This document shows, one piece after another, positions 51,681 through 60,674 of a stretch of 64,000 bases of DNA. The DNA is taken from contig NC_012996.1 in the NCBI RefSeq assembly GCF_000026365.1, forward strand, positions 992,001 to 1,056,000. Direction: 5' to 3'. Every line of letters starts with the position of its first letter. Positions within the stretch are counted from its first letter, which is position 1. The notes under the pieces are model-generated. The model had not been told where the DNA came from. It saw only the letters and a program-made list of their open reading frames with translations, and ran no database searches. Made by a program: the position numbers and the translations under genes. The stretch is from Zygosaccharomyces rouxii. Its lineage: Eukaryota > Ascomycota > Saccharomycetes > Saccharomycetales > Saccharomycetaceae.

Positions 51681-51736
51681 GTTGTGGAACTAATGTGGTG
51701 GAAATAATGTGGTGGAACTAATGTGGTGGAACCACC
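51681..51736. repeat. 14-bp tandem repeat, four copies
   Basis: Four adjacent 14-bp units of the form GTGGTGGAACTAAT (first unit GTTGTGG..., second with AAT for ACT, last ending CCACC). They lie about 520-575 bases upstream of the HEK2 start. The last copy can form a short GGTG/CACC hairpin. Confidence 0.85.
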
Positions 51737-54146
51737 TGACAAGTAACAACGAAAAGAAAAATAGAAAAAACCCTTTTCTCAAACAAATGAATTCTCACGA
51801 CAAGATATGCCGAGGGGAAGAAATGGGATGCCTAACAACAGTAATGAATAAAAACACATAAAGTTGAATTAAATCAAGTTGAAAGGGAGTAAAGTAGTTC
51901 TTTTACGGGGGGAACCGGAACCGTACAGGCTTATGAAGCTTACCGTATAATTTTTAATTATTTTTTTTAGCTTTCGTTCCAGCGTAGTTACCAAGCGGCT
52001 TAGTGAAGTAGCTAGTAGTCATAGCAGCAACAGTAGAAGAGCAGTAAGTAAAAAAAAAAAAAAGAAAAAATAAAGCTCGAGACTCGATACGGTATGACGG
52101 CAGTACCTTTCCTAATGTGATACGATGCCGATGGCAAAAGAAAAGGGCTGTAGGAAGTACCAGAGCCCGAGACGGTGGCGGAGAGACCCGCGGAAAAGTA
52201 TAATCATCAATTCAATCAGTGGAATAGTTAATTCCAATATCTTGGGCTGGTCGATATTATTATGCAGTAATCGACCCAATCCTCTTTTTTTACCTCCTCA
52301 GAGGATCTTGCAGGCAAAAAGCCACTCAGTGTTTTTCGATTTGGGGGAGATTGCGAGGGGATGATGATTAATGGGGAAAAAAACAGGTAATAGAAAAATA
52401 CAACAGAGGGGAGATAAAAAAGAAATGAAGGCACGAAAGCGAAAGCCAAGACGCAAAGCTAAAAGCATTGAGCAATGGAAAAAAAAAACTTTCAAGAGTG
52501 GTTGCCTTAGAAAACGACGTGGGAATTGGCGAGTTCGGTCACTTGTGTTTAAATCCGAGCCGCTGATCGTATAAGCGTATTTTGGCAGTGAATCATACAC
52601 AGCCAAGCCCAATTTGCCATTGTGCCACCGTCGTCTTGTGACTCCTGATGCTCTTAAAATTCCTCATTGTCGTGTGTCACGGATTTTTGTTTACATCACC
52701 TTTGCTCAACTATTTAGGGCTCCCATTTCCCTTGTTTTGCTTACACATATTGCATCATCATGAGCGGCGATTAGACCTACTCGATCAACGATGGAAATCA
52801 TCTTTTGGTGTGACTGCCCCATGGGGTAAATTCGGCGCGAGTTACTCCAGATGGGTGCACTTCAATTGTCCTTCACAACAACGGTTACAATACGGATCAC
52901 TTTGCGAACCGAGCTTCGTCCCTCAGAATTTCAAGCAGTATCATCGGGTGAACGGAGGATTGACAGCTACAGAACTCTGTTGGGTGGTGGGGCATACCAC
53001 ACTCAAGTGGTGGAAACTGCGAGCACGGAGGCACGGGATGAACCCGATTAAAGCCGTTAACGGCGTTAGCACAAGACCGTTCGCAATCGATCAGTACGAT
53101 CTTCTTATACGAGAGTCGCGAGGAGGGCGGAAACCACAGATCCCTACCCGCCTGATCACTTGCGTTGTTGTGATGATGGTTGGCGGTTATTCACTGAGAC
53201 AAGTCATTCCAACAGTGTAAAAAAAAAAAAAAATCCCACTTGTACAAACTGCCGGCATACCAGTGGCGTCACGAGAGAAGATTAGGAAAGGTTTAAAGGA
53301 AGAAACTTGTTTCTCGACATCAGTTAGATTTCAACCTTCTATTTGTTTTCCTCCTCCTCTTATATCTCTAGTCGTAGACATTTGTTGAGAAAAATTATTA
53401 CACGTCATTGAACTAGAAAGGTGAAACAAATTCTTAACGACAAAAGTCATGGATGAGTCTTCTTGTTACTATTCCATGCCCTAGTAATACTAGTAGTATC
53501 AATGACAAATAAAAGCGGCTGTACCTCCGACGTCATTTTCGCCCTTCTTATTTTCACCAGGGGAAAAACTCCGTCTTCGAATTTCCCTACGTGTGATATT
53601 CACTGTTTGCCGATCGAATGGCACCATTAACATATTCCAGTGGGGTCTCGCAGCTTAGCCAACCTTTCCCACTTTTAAATAATAATAAAACGATATAGTC
53701 TTGAGTGCGCCAAGATCGTAATATGTGTAATCCATGCATATCTTATGTTCCTACTTCTTCCGCTGTGTCTGTGTCACCGCATGTTCTCATAATCAGGATT
53801 TTCACCCGGATGTCGGACGGGTGAAATTTTCTTTCTTTTTCCTTCTAGCTTTTCTAAAAATTCGCTCGGACAAAAATGGATTATTTTCATTAATACTATT
53901 ATTATTCTTACTACTGTTATTATTAATGTTTGGTAAGTGTTCGAAGTTGAACATTGTTTAAATACTAAACTCAACCCAGAATAAAGGTGAGGCTTACATA
54001 TAGCTTCGCGGTCAACCAAAAAACTAACACAGAGAGAGATAAAGAAGTTGAACTTGGCTCAAGAGTTTAGAATTTTAATTTAGTTTGTTTTAGATATATT
54101 ACAGGGAAAAGTGCTCGAGATAAGAGTTGCTTTGTGTCATCAAAGA

Positions 54147-54170
54147 GGTAACGGTAACGGTAACAGTAAC
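54147..54170 (+). repeat. GGTAAC hexamer tandem repeat upstream of RIB1
   Basis: Three GGTAAC units followed by AGTAAC, ending about 46 bases before the RIB1 ATG, so probably in the 5' leader or core promoter. Confidence 0.8.
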
Positions 54171-54216
54171 GAAAGGTTAGGTAAAGGATAAGTTTAAAAT
54201 TTTTAAAAAGCTAGTG

Positions 54217-55131
54217 ATGGTACAGTCTGAAGAAGAAGTTATTTTACCCAAGGTGAGGTGTGTAGCAAGGGCAAGAATCCCTACTACTCAAGGTCCTGAT
54301 ATTTTTTTACATCTTTACTCTAATGACAGGGATAACAAAGAGCATTTAGCTATTGTTTTTGGTGAGGATATAAGGTCAAGGTCGTTGTTTCGTCGGAGAA
54401 ACGGAGAGTCACAACAAGATAGAATGATTAGAGGTGCATATGTGGGGAAACTCTATCCAGGACGTGTTGATGCTGATATTGACGACCGTCAAGGCCTCGC
54501 ACTGCAGTTCGATCAAGCTGGGAATTTAATAACAGATAATCAAACTACATGGAACGGTGAAAATGATACCTTGATCCGTGTACACAGCGAATGTTATACG
54601 GGTGAGACAGCATGGTCGGCACGCTGTGATTGCGGTGAACAATTCGATCGTGCAGGTAAGTTAATTGCCTGTGAAAGGGAAGCATCAACAGGGATTGTTG
54701 GTGGTAGTGGTCACGGTGTTATTGTCTACCTACGGCAAGAAGGTAGAGGTATTGGTTTGAGTGAAAAATTAAAAGCTTATAATTTACAAGATTTGGGTGC
54801 TGATACCGTTCAAGCAAATATTCTTCTAAAACATCCTGCTGATGGACGTGATTTTTCAATCGGTAAATCAATATTAATCGACCTGGGTATTAGAAATATC
54901 AGACTCTTGACGAATAATCCTGAGAAAATTGAGCAGGCATCTCACCCACCCCTATTAAACTGTGTTGAACGTGTTCCAATGGTCCCCATTCATTGGACTC
55001 AAGAAGGCGAAGGCATCCACTCTAAGGAAGTTGAAGGCTACCTAAGGACAAAGATCGAGCGTATGGGACATTTGTTACAGAGCCCATTGAATCTCCATTC
55101 TGCTACCCAACCAGGCAACGTTCTGGTATAG
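54217..55131 (+). CDS. RIB1: GTP cyclohydrolase II (Rib1)
   Basis: 304 aa from ATG 54217 (a GTG one codon earlier is in frame; S. cerevisiae 345). First committed step of riboflavin synthesis: GTP to the diamino-ribosylamino-pyrimidinone phosphate, formate and pyrophosphate. The RibA-type core is complete: zinc ligands Cys126, Cys137 and Cys139 ([14 protein letters not shown]), the GTP-binding/catalytic RQEGRGIGL block near residue 171, and the [10 protein letters not shown] motif near 228. There is no fused DHBP-synthase domain, as usual in fungi. Order and strand match YBL033C. Confidence 0.97.
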   Translation: MVQSEEEVILPKVRCVARARIPTTQGPDIFLHLYSNDRDNKEHLAIVFGEDIRSRSLFRRRNGESQQDRMIRGAYVGKLYPGRVDADIDDRQGLALQFDQAGNLITDNQTTWNGENDTLIRVHSECYTGETAWSARCDCGEQFDRAGKLIACEREASTGIVGGSGHGVIVYLRQEGRGIGLSEKLKAYNLQDLGADTVQANILLKHPADGRDFSIGKSILIDLGIRNIRLLTNNPEKIEQASHPPLLNCVERVPMVPIHWTQEGEGIHSKEVEGYLRTKIERMGHLLQSPLNLHSATQPGNVLV

Positions 55132-55257
55132 GACAGACTTTATTCGCTTTTTTCTTTTCTTTGTTACGTTAAAAACAAGACACAAGGATTCCAATCCTAA
55201 ATAAATCTTCGTTAAACCGAGTATACGATCTATAAATATACACCTTTTCTATATGAA

Positions 55258-55512
55258 TTAAAACCCACCCAAGGACAATAAGTGATCCTTTGCTTCGCCA
55301 TGAATAGTTGCAACGACTTGACCATCCTGCATTGCGTAACCCATAGACTTATCTTCGTTTAAGATCGTAGAGATTTTCTTATCGTGCTTTTCATTCTTGG
55401 CAATGAATTCCTCGTACCCGCTAACGGTAACCAATTCGACTGGCGCGCTCTGCAAGAACGAACCAGTGCTGTGAGTAAAATTTGTTGATTGCTTGTATAA
55501 TGTGGAAGACAT
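55258..55512 (-). CDS. Small orphan protein, 84 aa, stress-type promoter
   Basis: An 84-aa soluble protein from ATG 55512 (an in-frame GTG two codons earlier is ignored). I do not recognise it. Evidence that it is expressed: a TATA box on the minus strand (TATATAAAG, about 55588-55596) about 80 bases upstream, three AGGGG stress-response elements in the 5' flank (55661-55665, 55694-55698, 55804-55808), and well-biased codons (GGT, AAG, TAC, TTG). It is hydrophilic with no cysteine, signal peptide or membrane segment. Features: SGYEEFIAKNEKHDKK in the middle and a Gly-rich end (LLSLGGF). S. cerevisiae has nothing between RIB1 (YBL033C) and STU1 (YBL034C), so it was lost there or gained here. 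Confidence 0.75.
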   Translation of the reverse strand: MSSTLYKQSTNFTHSTGSFLQSAPVELVTVSGYEEFIAKNEKHDKKISTILNEDKSMGYAMQDGQVVATIHGEAKDHLLSLGGF

Positions 55513-56065
55513 GATCACTTAATTTTCTTTCTATATGATGTGCTGGGGGAACGTCCAACCTTAAGACTTAGCAATACTACCTTTTCTCTTTATATACTGC
55601 GAATCGATCGCTACCGCCCAATATGGTAAAGTTAATGGAACCGTACGGAACGCCTCAGAAAGGGGAAGAAGGGCGTAAAGAAATTTCGTACAAAGGGGTT
55701 GGGGCAAAAGAGCAAGAGGCGCTTAATAATTTCCAGACGGGAGCGGTGATAATCTGGGAATTCGGAGTGAGGTCATCGTTTGTAATCATGACTAGCATTG
55801 CATAGGGGACAAATTGCTGGATGTCCATTGGTCCGGGTAAGTGGTGTACTTCAAGTGGAGTGCTATCATGTGAACAAGTATCTGGATAGCAGGTAGAGGC
55901 GGGTTACCCTTCTTTTGAGTTTGTTTTGGTTCGGTCAGAGGAGAAAGGAGAAAAAAAACCTGATCTGTTTACAAAGCGGCAGATCTCCCTTGCCACCTAT
56001 AACAGGCCACAGCGGCTAAGATCACATACATTCACGCACACGTACAAACTTCAAAAGAAGCCCGC
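55513..56065. promoter_or_regulatory. Divergent promoter of the 84-aa gene and STU1, with three STREs
   Basis: 0.55 kb. AGGGG (STRE, the Msn2/4 core) occurs at 55661-55665, 55694-55698 and 55804-55808; a TATA box sits near 55590 for the minus-strand gene. Open frames inside (55623-55805 and one before 56066) start in promoter sequence and look like chance. No sites can be assigned to STU1 with confidence. Confidence 0.55.
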
Positions 56066-59000
56066 ATGTCGGAGTCTCTCACAGCTGGTTTCCCCCTCTA
56101 TGAAAAGTTGGTGGAATTACCACACCAAGAGTTGGAAATAGTTTCAGTTTTAACTCAGTTTAAAGGACACGTTAAGAAGGAGCTTGTAAATGTTCCGTCG
56201 ATACCAAGTTATCTCCGAGGATTATTTTATGTGTTGGACGAAGGAAAGTACAGTTCAGATGATTCGTCGCGTATAGTGACACTAGCACATTCATCACTTT
56301 GTTATTTAGTGAAAAGAGTTGCCATGCAATGTCCGAGCTTTTTAGAAGATAATGAAACTGTTACCGAGCTGATAATTCACCTTTTCCTGTTGGGTTCTCA
56401 TGGCTCAGTCCACCTCGAAGGTAGAAATTTTTGGATTAGCTCTACTAGAGCGTTAGAAGCAATTGAGTTAATAGAACCTTTAAAGGTTCAAGATTGTATT
56501 TTGGAACTATTGAAAGATGCTTCCTTACAGAGGCGTAAAATTTTACTAATTATGGACGAAGTGTTACAAATTAGTGAAAAAGTTCAGAATTCTAATATAA
56601 GACAAGAGATTTGGAGGAATTTTATATCGGCGTTGTTAGATTTGCTGAACAATGCGGATAATAACAATAATGATAATTTGGATCCGTTGGCTTGTGATAT
56701 AATTTTAAAAAATGAAAGAGATAAGACTCAACTGCGACATTGGATATCACTTTTGAATAAGAAGAATCATAGAGACCTATTGGCCGCATCATTAGATCAA
56801 TCATCTCGTCCCAGTACATCATCAGAAACCATTCCATCGGTATCATCAGCTTCCCTTGATATTGATGCTGAAATGCAGAACATTTTCCAAGAGTTTCAGA
56901 TTTTTGCCAATCATTACAGTAATGATAATGTTGTTAGCGTTTACGAATTGAGTCATAATACTTTGGAAGCAGTACAAAGTTTGGCAGAAGCTCTACTGAT
57001 ACCGTTCCAACAACCAAAGGAAACTGAAAAAAATTGGAAATTACGGCAAGAAAATTTAATACAATTGAGAAAATTGCTTAGAAATGAGTTTATCAATAAG
57101 CAGCATCCTGTGGAATTTCTAGGGATATGCAAGGATTTGCAATTAATCGAATGTGTGGGGAAAGCAGCTTTATCCCTAAGGACAACTTTATCTACAACTG
57201 CATGTCTCGTTATAAAGGATTTTTTACAAATTTTATCCTCCAAATTGGATTCTGCAATTTTAGATCAAATGTTTGAGTTCCTGAGAACTCTTTTGTCTTC
57301 TGCGAAAAAAATAGCATCTACTAATGCCTTCAACTGCTTGGTAATCATGTTTAGTTACATCGATTTCCATAACAAACTTTTCCAAAATTGTTTTATGTTA
57401 GTTAATCAAAAATCAGTTCTGCCGAAAAATTGCTCCGCCATTTTACTTCGAATATTCATCATCAAATTTCACCATACGTCGAAATTGGAAAATTCTATGG
57501 TCTACATCGAAGAATGGTTAAAAAAAGGAATTACGGATGCACAAACGTCAGTAAGAGAATCTATGAGGAAAACTTTTTGGTATTACTATAAATGCTATCC
57601 CATTCCAGGTAAGAAATTCTTGCAATCTCAGTTGTCATCACAATTGAGGAAAGCTGTTGAATTATCTATACCTGAAAAACTTGAAATTGATTACCAAGTT
57701 TCATCATCTTTCCCCAGTTCTAGAAGGACAAGCTTAGGCCCCAGAAAATTCCCGAGTTATGCAAAACCGACACAATCCTCGAATTCTGCATCAGGTTCTT
57801 TTTTACAAAGAGCGGCTAATGCGAGATCTACTAGCGAAAACGTCCTTCGCGAAAATAACGTTAACGTAACGGCTAATGATACCCCTAATGATAGGAGAAA
57901 AACGAGCGCTCCGCCACAGTTGGCCAAAAGATCCTTAACTACCATCGATCCACAAGAAGATCATCACCATCGTCATCATCATCATCATCCTGGACCTCTT
58001 CATCGAGCGGAAACTACAGATAATTCGTTGCAGATTGATCTTACAGGTGACGTTACCCCAAGTCATTCAAGCAGCTTAATCAAGAAACATATAGGCTATG
58101 AATTGGGGGACGGTAAACGTGATTTGGAAACCATGTATCAATACTTGGAATCACCTTCCACTCTGAAAATAAAAGATGGTTTACAGATTTTGCAAAACAA
58201 TTTGCTCATGGATTTCTCATCTACAGGTAATAATAAAAATGACGAAGGGAAAACTTTGGATTTTGATCGATTATCACCACTTATTAGAAATGTCATGATT
58301 AGATTACCACAAGAATTGAAGCCATTACTTTCAATATCCAAATTTTGGCAGTCAATCCCCCTACGGTACTTGATAGAATTATATGCAATTAACCATTTGA
58401 CATTTAGTGATGAACTTCTCAGCTATTTTCCACCAGATACATTGTTGTGGACCATTTTCGAAACCTTGGAAAGCCTTGACTCCAGTGTTGTTGATCAAGA
58501 AAATGAAATGCCACCTTCATTATCACTCCATTATATGAAATACAAGCAATTTATTTTCAATTTCTGTTTCCGTCTGGTGAATCAGGTTTTACATGAGTCA
58601 AATGTGGATTCAATTTTATTGAAAGACTTCCTCGGTCAATGTATTTTGAAACTGGCTCAGATTTGTGGGCAAGAATACGATGAAACTTTATATTTTGATA
58701 CCTTACATCAAATTTATCAGTATGATCGAATTCTATTTGTGGAAAAAATACGTCAAGTGACATACGTATCAACAAAATTAAAAATATGCGATCAATTAGA
58801 ATCAAGAGATAAGGATAAGATTTTCCGCCGTGAAGCCATTGTTAGTCGACAAAGTTTAGATGGCATGGAACGTCATCAGTTATTCGAAGGGGAACCTAGA
58901 GACAATGAAATTCTGGATGATCGCAGAGTTATGGAAATGACAATGGTCAATCCTTTTAACCAAATGCGAACCGCAAGTGGTGGTAGCGTAGTTCATCATG

Positions 59001-60460
59001 ATCCTCGCATTCCGGAATTTGCCGCCCATACAGGGCACGATGATGAAAAACCGGAAAGTGATCATCATATTGAACCAATAGAAGAAGAAGATCAAAAAAG
59101 GTTGTCTGAAATTACCAAGGTCGTGAGTATCTATCAACCAGTAGATCGGGAAGACGATGATGGAAGTCAGAATAGAAATATTTTTAAGTCTGATCAAGAT
59201 GTGGAAATGTTGGATGTTCCTCAGGAGGGAGAACCTAATGTTAATTTGAGTGATATCTTTGGTAACTCACAAGATCGTGAGGTGACTGTCAAATTTAGTA
59301 AAGATCCTCCAAAGATCATCAACTCAAGTAGAGTTCCTTCCTCCAGTGTTGAGAACACTAGGGACGATGACGTACGTACTTTAACAAGAAACGTTTCTAT
59401 GGAGAGGGATAAATCGCCGGTAACACCTTTAACTGATCATCAATCAGTAGAGTTGAGTAATGCAATCAATAGTATCGAACTCGGGAAGAAACATGAGATC
59501 TCACTGTCGCATGAGGCTAAAGTTGGTAGTAATTTATCTGCTGAAATCTTGGCAAATGCCATCAGGGAAAGAGAAAATGATAGTGATGATAGAAAAACAT
59601 CTGAATTCGATTTGTTGGAAGCAGTTCCTAGTGATTCTCTCATCTACCATGAAATATCTCATGCAATGTTAGTGACTCATGAATTTGAAGATATTGGACA
59701 GATGCTCAGTCAAATGAAGAAAGCAATTACTAGAATTGAGAGTAGGTCTTTCACTATGAAACATTTGAACATTTTGATAGCCCCACTAATTAGCTGTCTT
59801 CATGAAGAAAGCCTACGAAATTGGTTGGAATCAGAAAATGGTTATTATGAACTATTGCAATTGGGTAAGACCTTATTCCATTCCACTGATGAAACCGAAA
59901 TGGTCCCCGTGAATCTAGCGTGTAAATCTATCGTGCTCATAGAATGTCTGGTTCTTGTCAACAACTATTTACATGACGTGGTTCCCATTTCTTCGTCAGA
60001 ATTCAAAACGATTTGGGCAGATGCGCTTGCACTAATAAACAAATTACCAGAATATTCAAGTGAGATCTACTGCTTACTACAAGAACTCAGAGATCTATTG
60101 GTTTTCCTTAATTTCTTTGACACTAAGGACATCACTAGTATGTTGCATGCTCTAATTACTGAAGTGCAAGAAGGCTCATCGGGTATTAAAGAAACTTTTC
60201 TAATGGAAACTTTAGCAATTATTGTATCCAAGGCACAAACAGCTCTGAGATCTACTCAAATTCTAGAAATTGTGCAAGTGATGCAGCTATACGTGGAGAG
60301 CAAGAGGGCAGATTGGCGTCTTGCATGTTGTGAAGTCCTATCACAAATTTCCCAGCACTTGAGTATAATGCCAGATAAACATCCCATTGATATTCAACAT
60401 TCATTAGAAGCTTTGTCACATGGTAGGCAGCGTGTCATCCAAGCCCTATCCTCTCATTAG
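56066..60460 (+). CDS. STU1: Stu1, CLASP-family microtubule-stabilising protein
   Basis: 1464 aa (S. cerevisiae 1513). Stu1 is the essential yeast CLASP, acting at kinetochores and the spindle midzone to rescue and stabilise microtubules. The N-terminal third is HEAT/TOG-like helical, a second TOG-like region lies at about 285-535, then a Ser-rich, Arg/Lys-rich linker (about 550-690) of the microtubule-binding type that contains a His-rich run (HHHRHHHHHH, near 640), a helical block (about 680-930), a long acidic disordered part (about 930-1170), and a helical C-terminal domain (about 1180-1464). Position and strand match YBL034C, between RIB1 and POL12. Confidence 0.93.
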   Translation: MSESLTAGFPLYEKLVELPHQELEIVSVLTQFKGHVKKELVNVPSIPSYLRGLFYVLDEGKYSSDDSSRIVTLAHSSLCYLVKRVAMQCPSFLEDNETVTELIIHLFLLGSHGSVHLEGRNFWISSTRALEAIELIEPLKVQDCILELLKDASLQRRKILLIMDEVLQISEKVQNSNIRQEIWRNFISALLDLLNNADNNNNDNLDPLACDIILKNERDKTQLRHWISLLNKKNHRDLLAASLDQSSRPSTSSETIPSVSSASLDIDAEMQNIFQEFQIFANHYSNDNVVSVYELSHNTLEAVQSLAEALLIPFQQPKETEKNWKLRQENLIQLRKLLRNEFINKQHPVEFLGICKDLQLIECVGKAALSLRTTLSTTACLVIKDFLQILSSKLDSAILDQMFEFLRTLLSSAKKIASTNAFNCLVIMFSYIDFHNKLFQNCFMLVNQKSVLPKNCSAILLRIFIIKFHHTSKLENSMVYIEEWLKKGITDAQTSVRESMRKTFWYYYKCYPIPGKKFLQSQLSSQLRKAVELSIPEKLEIDYQVSSSFPSSRRTSLGPRKFPSYAKPTQSSNSASGSFLQRAANARSTSENVLRENNVNVTANDTPNDRRKTSAPPQLAKRSLTTIDPQEDHHHRHHHHHPGPLHRAETTDNSLQIDLTGDVTPSHSSSLIKKHIGYELGDGKRDLETMYQYLESPSTLKIKDGLQILQNNLLMDFSSTGNNKNDEGKTLDFDRLSPLIRNVMIRLPQELKPLLSISKFWQSIPLRYLIELYAINHLTFSDELLSYFPPDTLLWTIFETLESLDSSVVDQENEMPPSLSLHYMKYKQFIFNFCFRLVNQVLHESNVDSILLKDFLGQCILKLAQICGQEYDETLYFDTLHQIYQYDRILFVEKIRQVTYVSTKLKICDQLESRDKDKIFRREAIVSRQSLDGMERHQLFEGEPRDNEILDDRRVMEMTMVNPFNQMRTASGGSVVHHDPRIPEFAAHTGHDDEKPESDHHIEPIEEEDQKRLSEITKVVSIYQPVDREDDDGSQNRNIFKSDQDVEMLDVPQEGEPNVNLSDIFGNSQDREVTVKFSKDPPKIINSSRVPSSSVENTRDDDVRTLTRNVSMERDKSPVTPLTDHQSVELSNAINSIELGKKHEISLSHEAKVGSNLSAEILANAIRERENDSDDRKTSEFDLLEAVPSDSLIYHEISHAMLVTHEFEDIGQMLSQMKKAITRIESRSFTMKHLNILIAPLISCLHEESLRNWLESENGYYELLQLGKTLFHSTDETEMVPVNLACKSIVLIECLVLVNNYLHDVVPISSSEFKTIWADALALINKLPEYSSEIYCLLQELRDLLVFLNFFDTKDITSMLHALITEVQEGSSGIKETFLMETLAIIVSKAQTALRSTQILEIVQVMQLYVESKRADWRLACCEVLSQISQHLSIMPDKHPIDIQHSLEALSHGRQRVIQALSSH

Positions 60461-60674
60461 GGCTCGAACTTTTTTCACGCGCTATCTTCTTTTTTTTACG
60501 CGTCTCACTAATAAAGAATTACGAAAGAACTGTTCAAAATTCGAAGGTTTCAAAGAGTGTGTGAATCAGTTGTACATAAGAAAGCTAAGGTAAGGTATAT
60601 TTATAGAGTATCAAATTTTATTGAATTAGTTTCGACAGCAAGGTTAAGGGAGAGTGCACGTTGTCCCAATAAAA
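60461..60674. promoter_or_regulatory. POL12 promoter with MCB elements
   Basis: The short gap between STU1 and POL12 contains ACGCGT (60498-60503) and ACGCG (60477-60481), the MBF (Mbp1/Swi6) box of G1/S replication genes, about 175-200 bases before the POL12 ATG. Confidence 0.8.

Larger units (their letters stand above)
51161..54216. other. Long intergenic region between HEK2 and RIB1
   Basis: 3.06 kb between divergent genes, by far the longest stretch without a gene here. It contains A-runs (51181-51196, 52050-52065, 53219-53233), a four-copy 14-bp tandem repeat (51681-51736), a 190-codon open frame (52648-53220) of doubtful reality, and a GGTAAC tandem repeat next to RIB1. I searched by eye for tRNA B boxes and for the conserved starts of U1, U2, U4, U5, U6, RNase P and SRP RNAs and found none. 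It could hold a long regulatory region or 5' leader for HEK2, a decayed gene or an unrecognised ncRNA. Confidence 0.5.

Noticed and set aside
53734..54019. Open frames of 75 and 81 codons on opposite strands upstream of RIB1
   Set aside because: Overlapping shadows of each other in AT-rich promoter sequence.
55623..55805. 60-codon open frame on the plus strand before STU1
   Set aside because: It lies across the STRE-bearing promoter of the 84-aa gene and has no similarity or conserved features.
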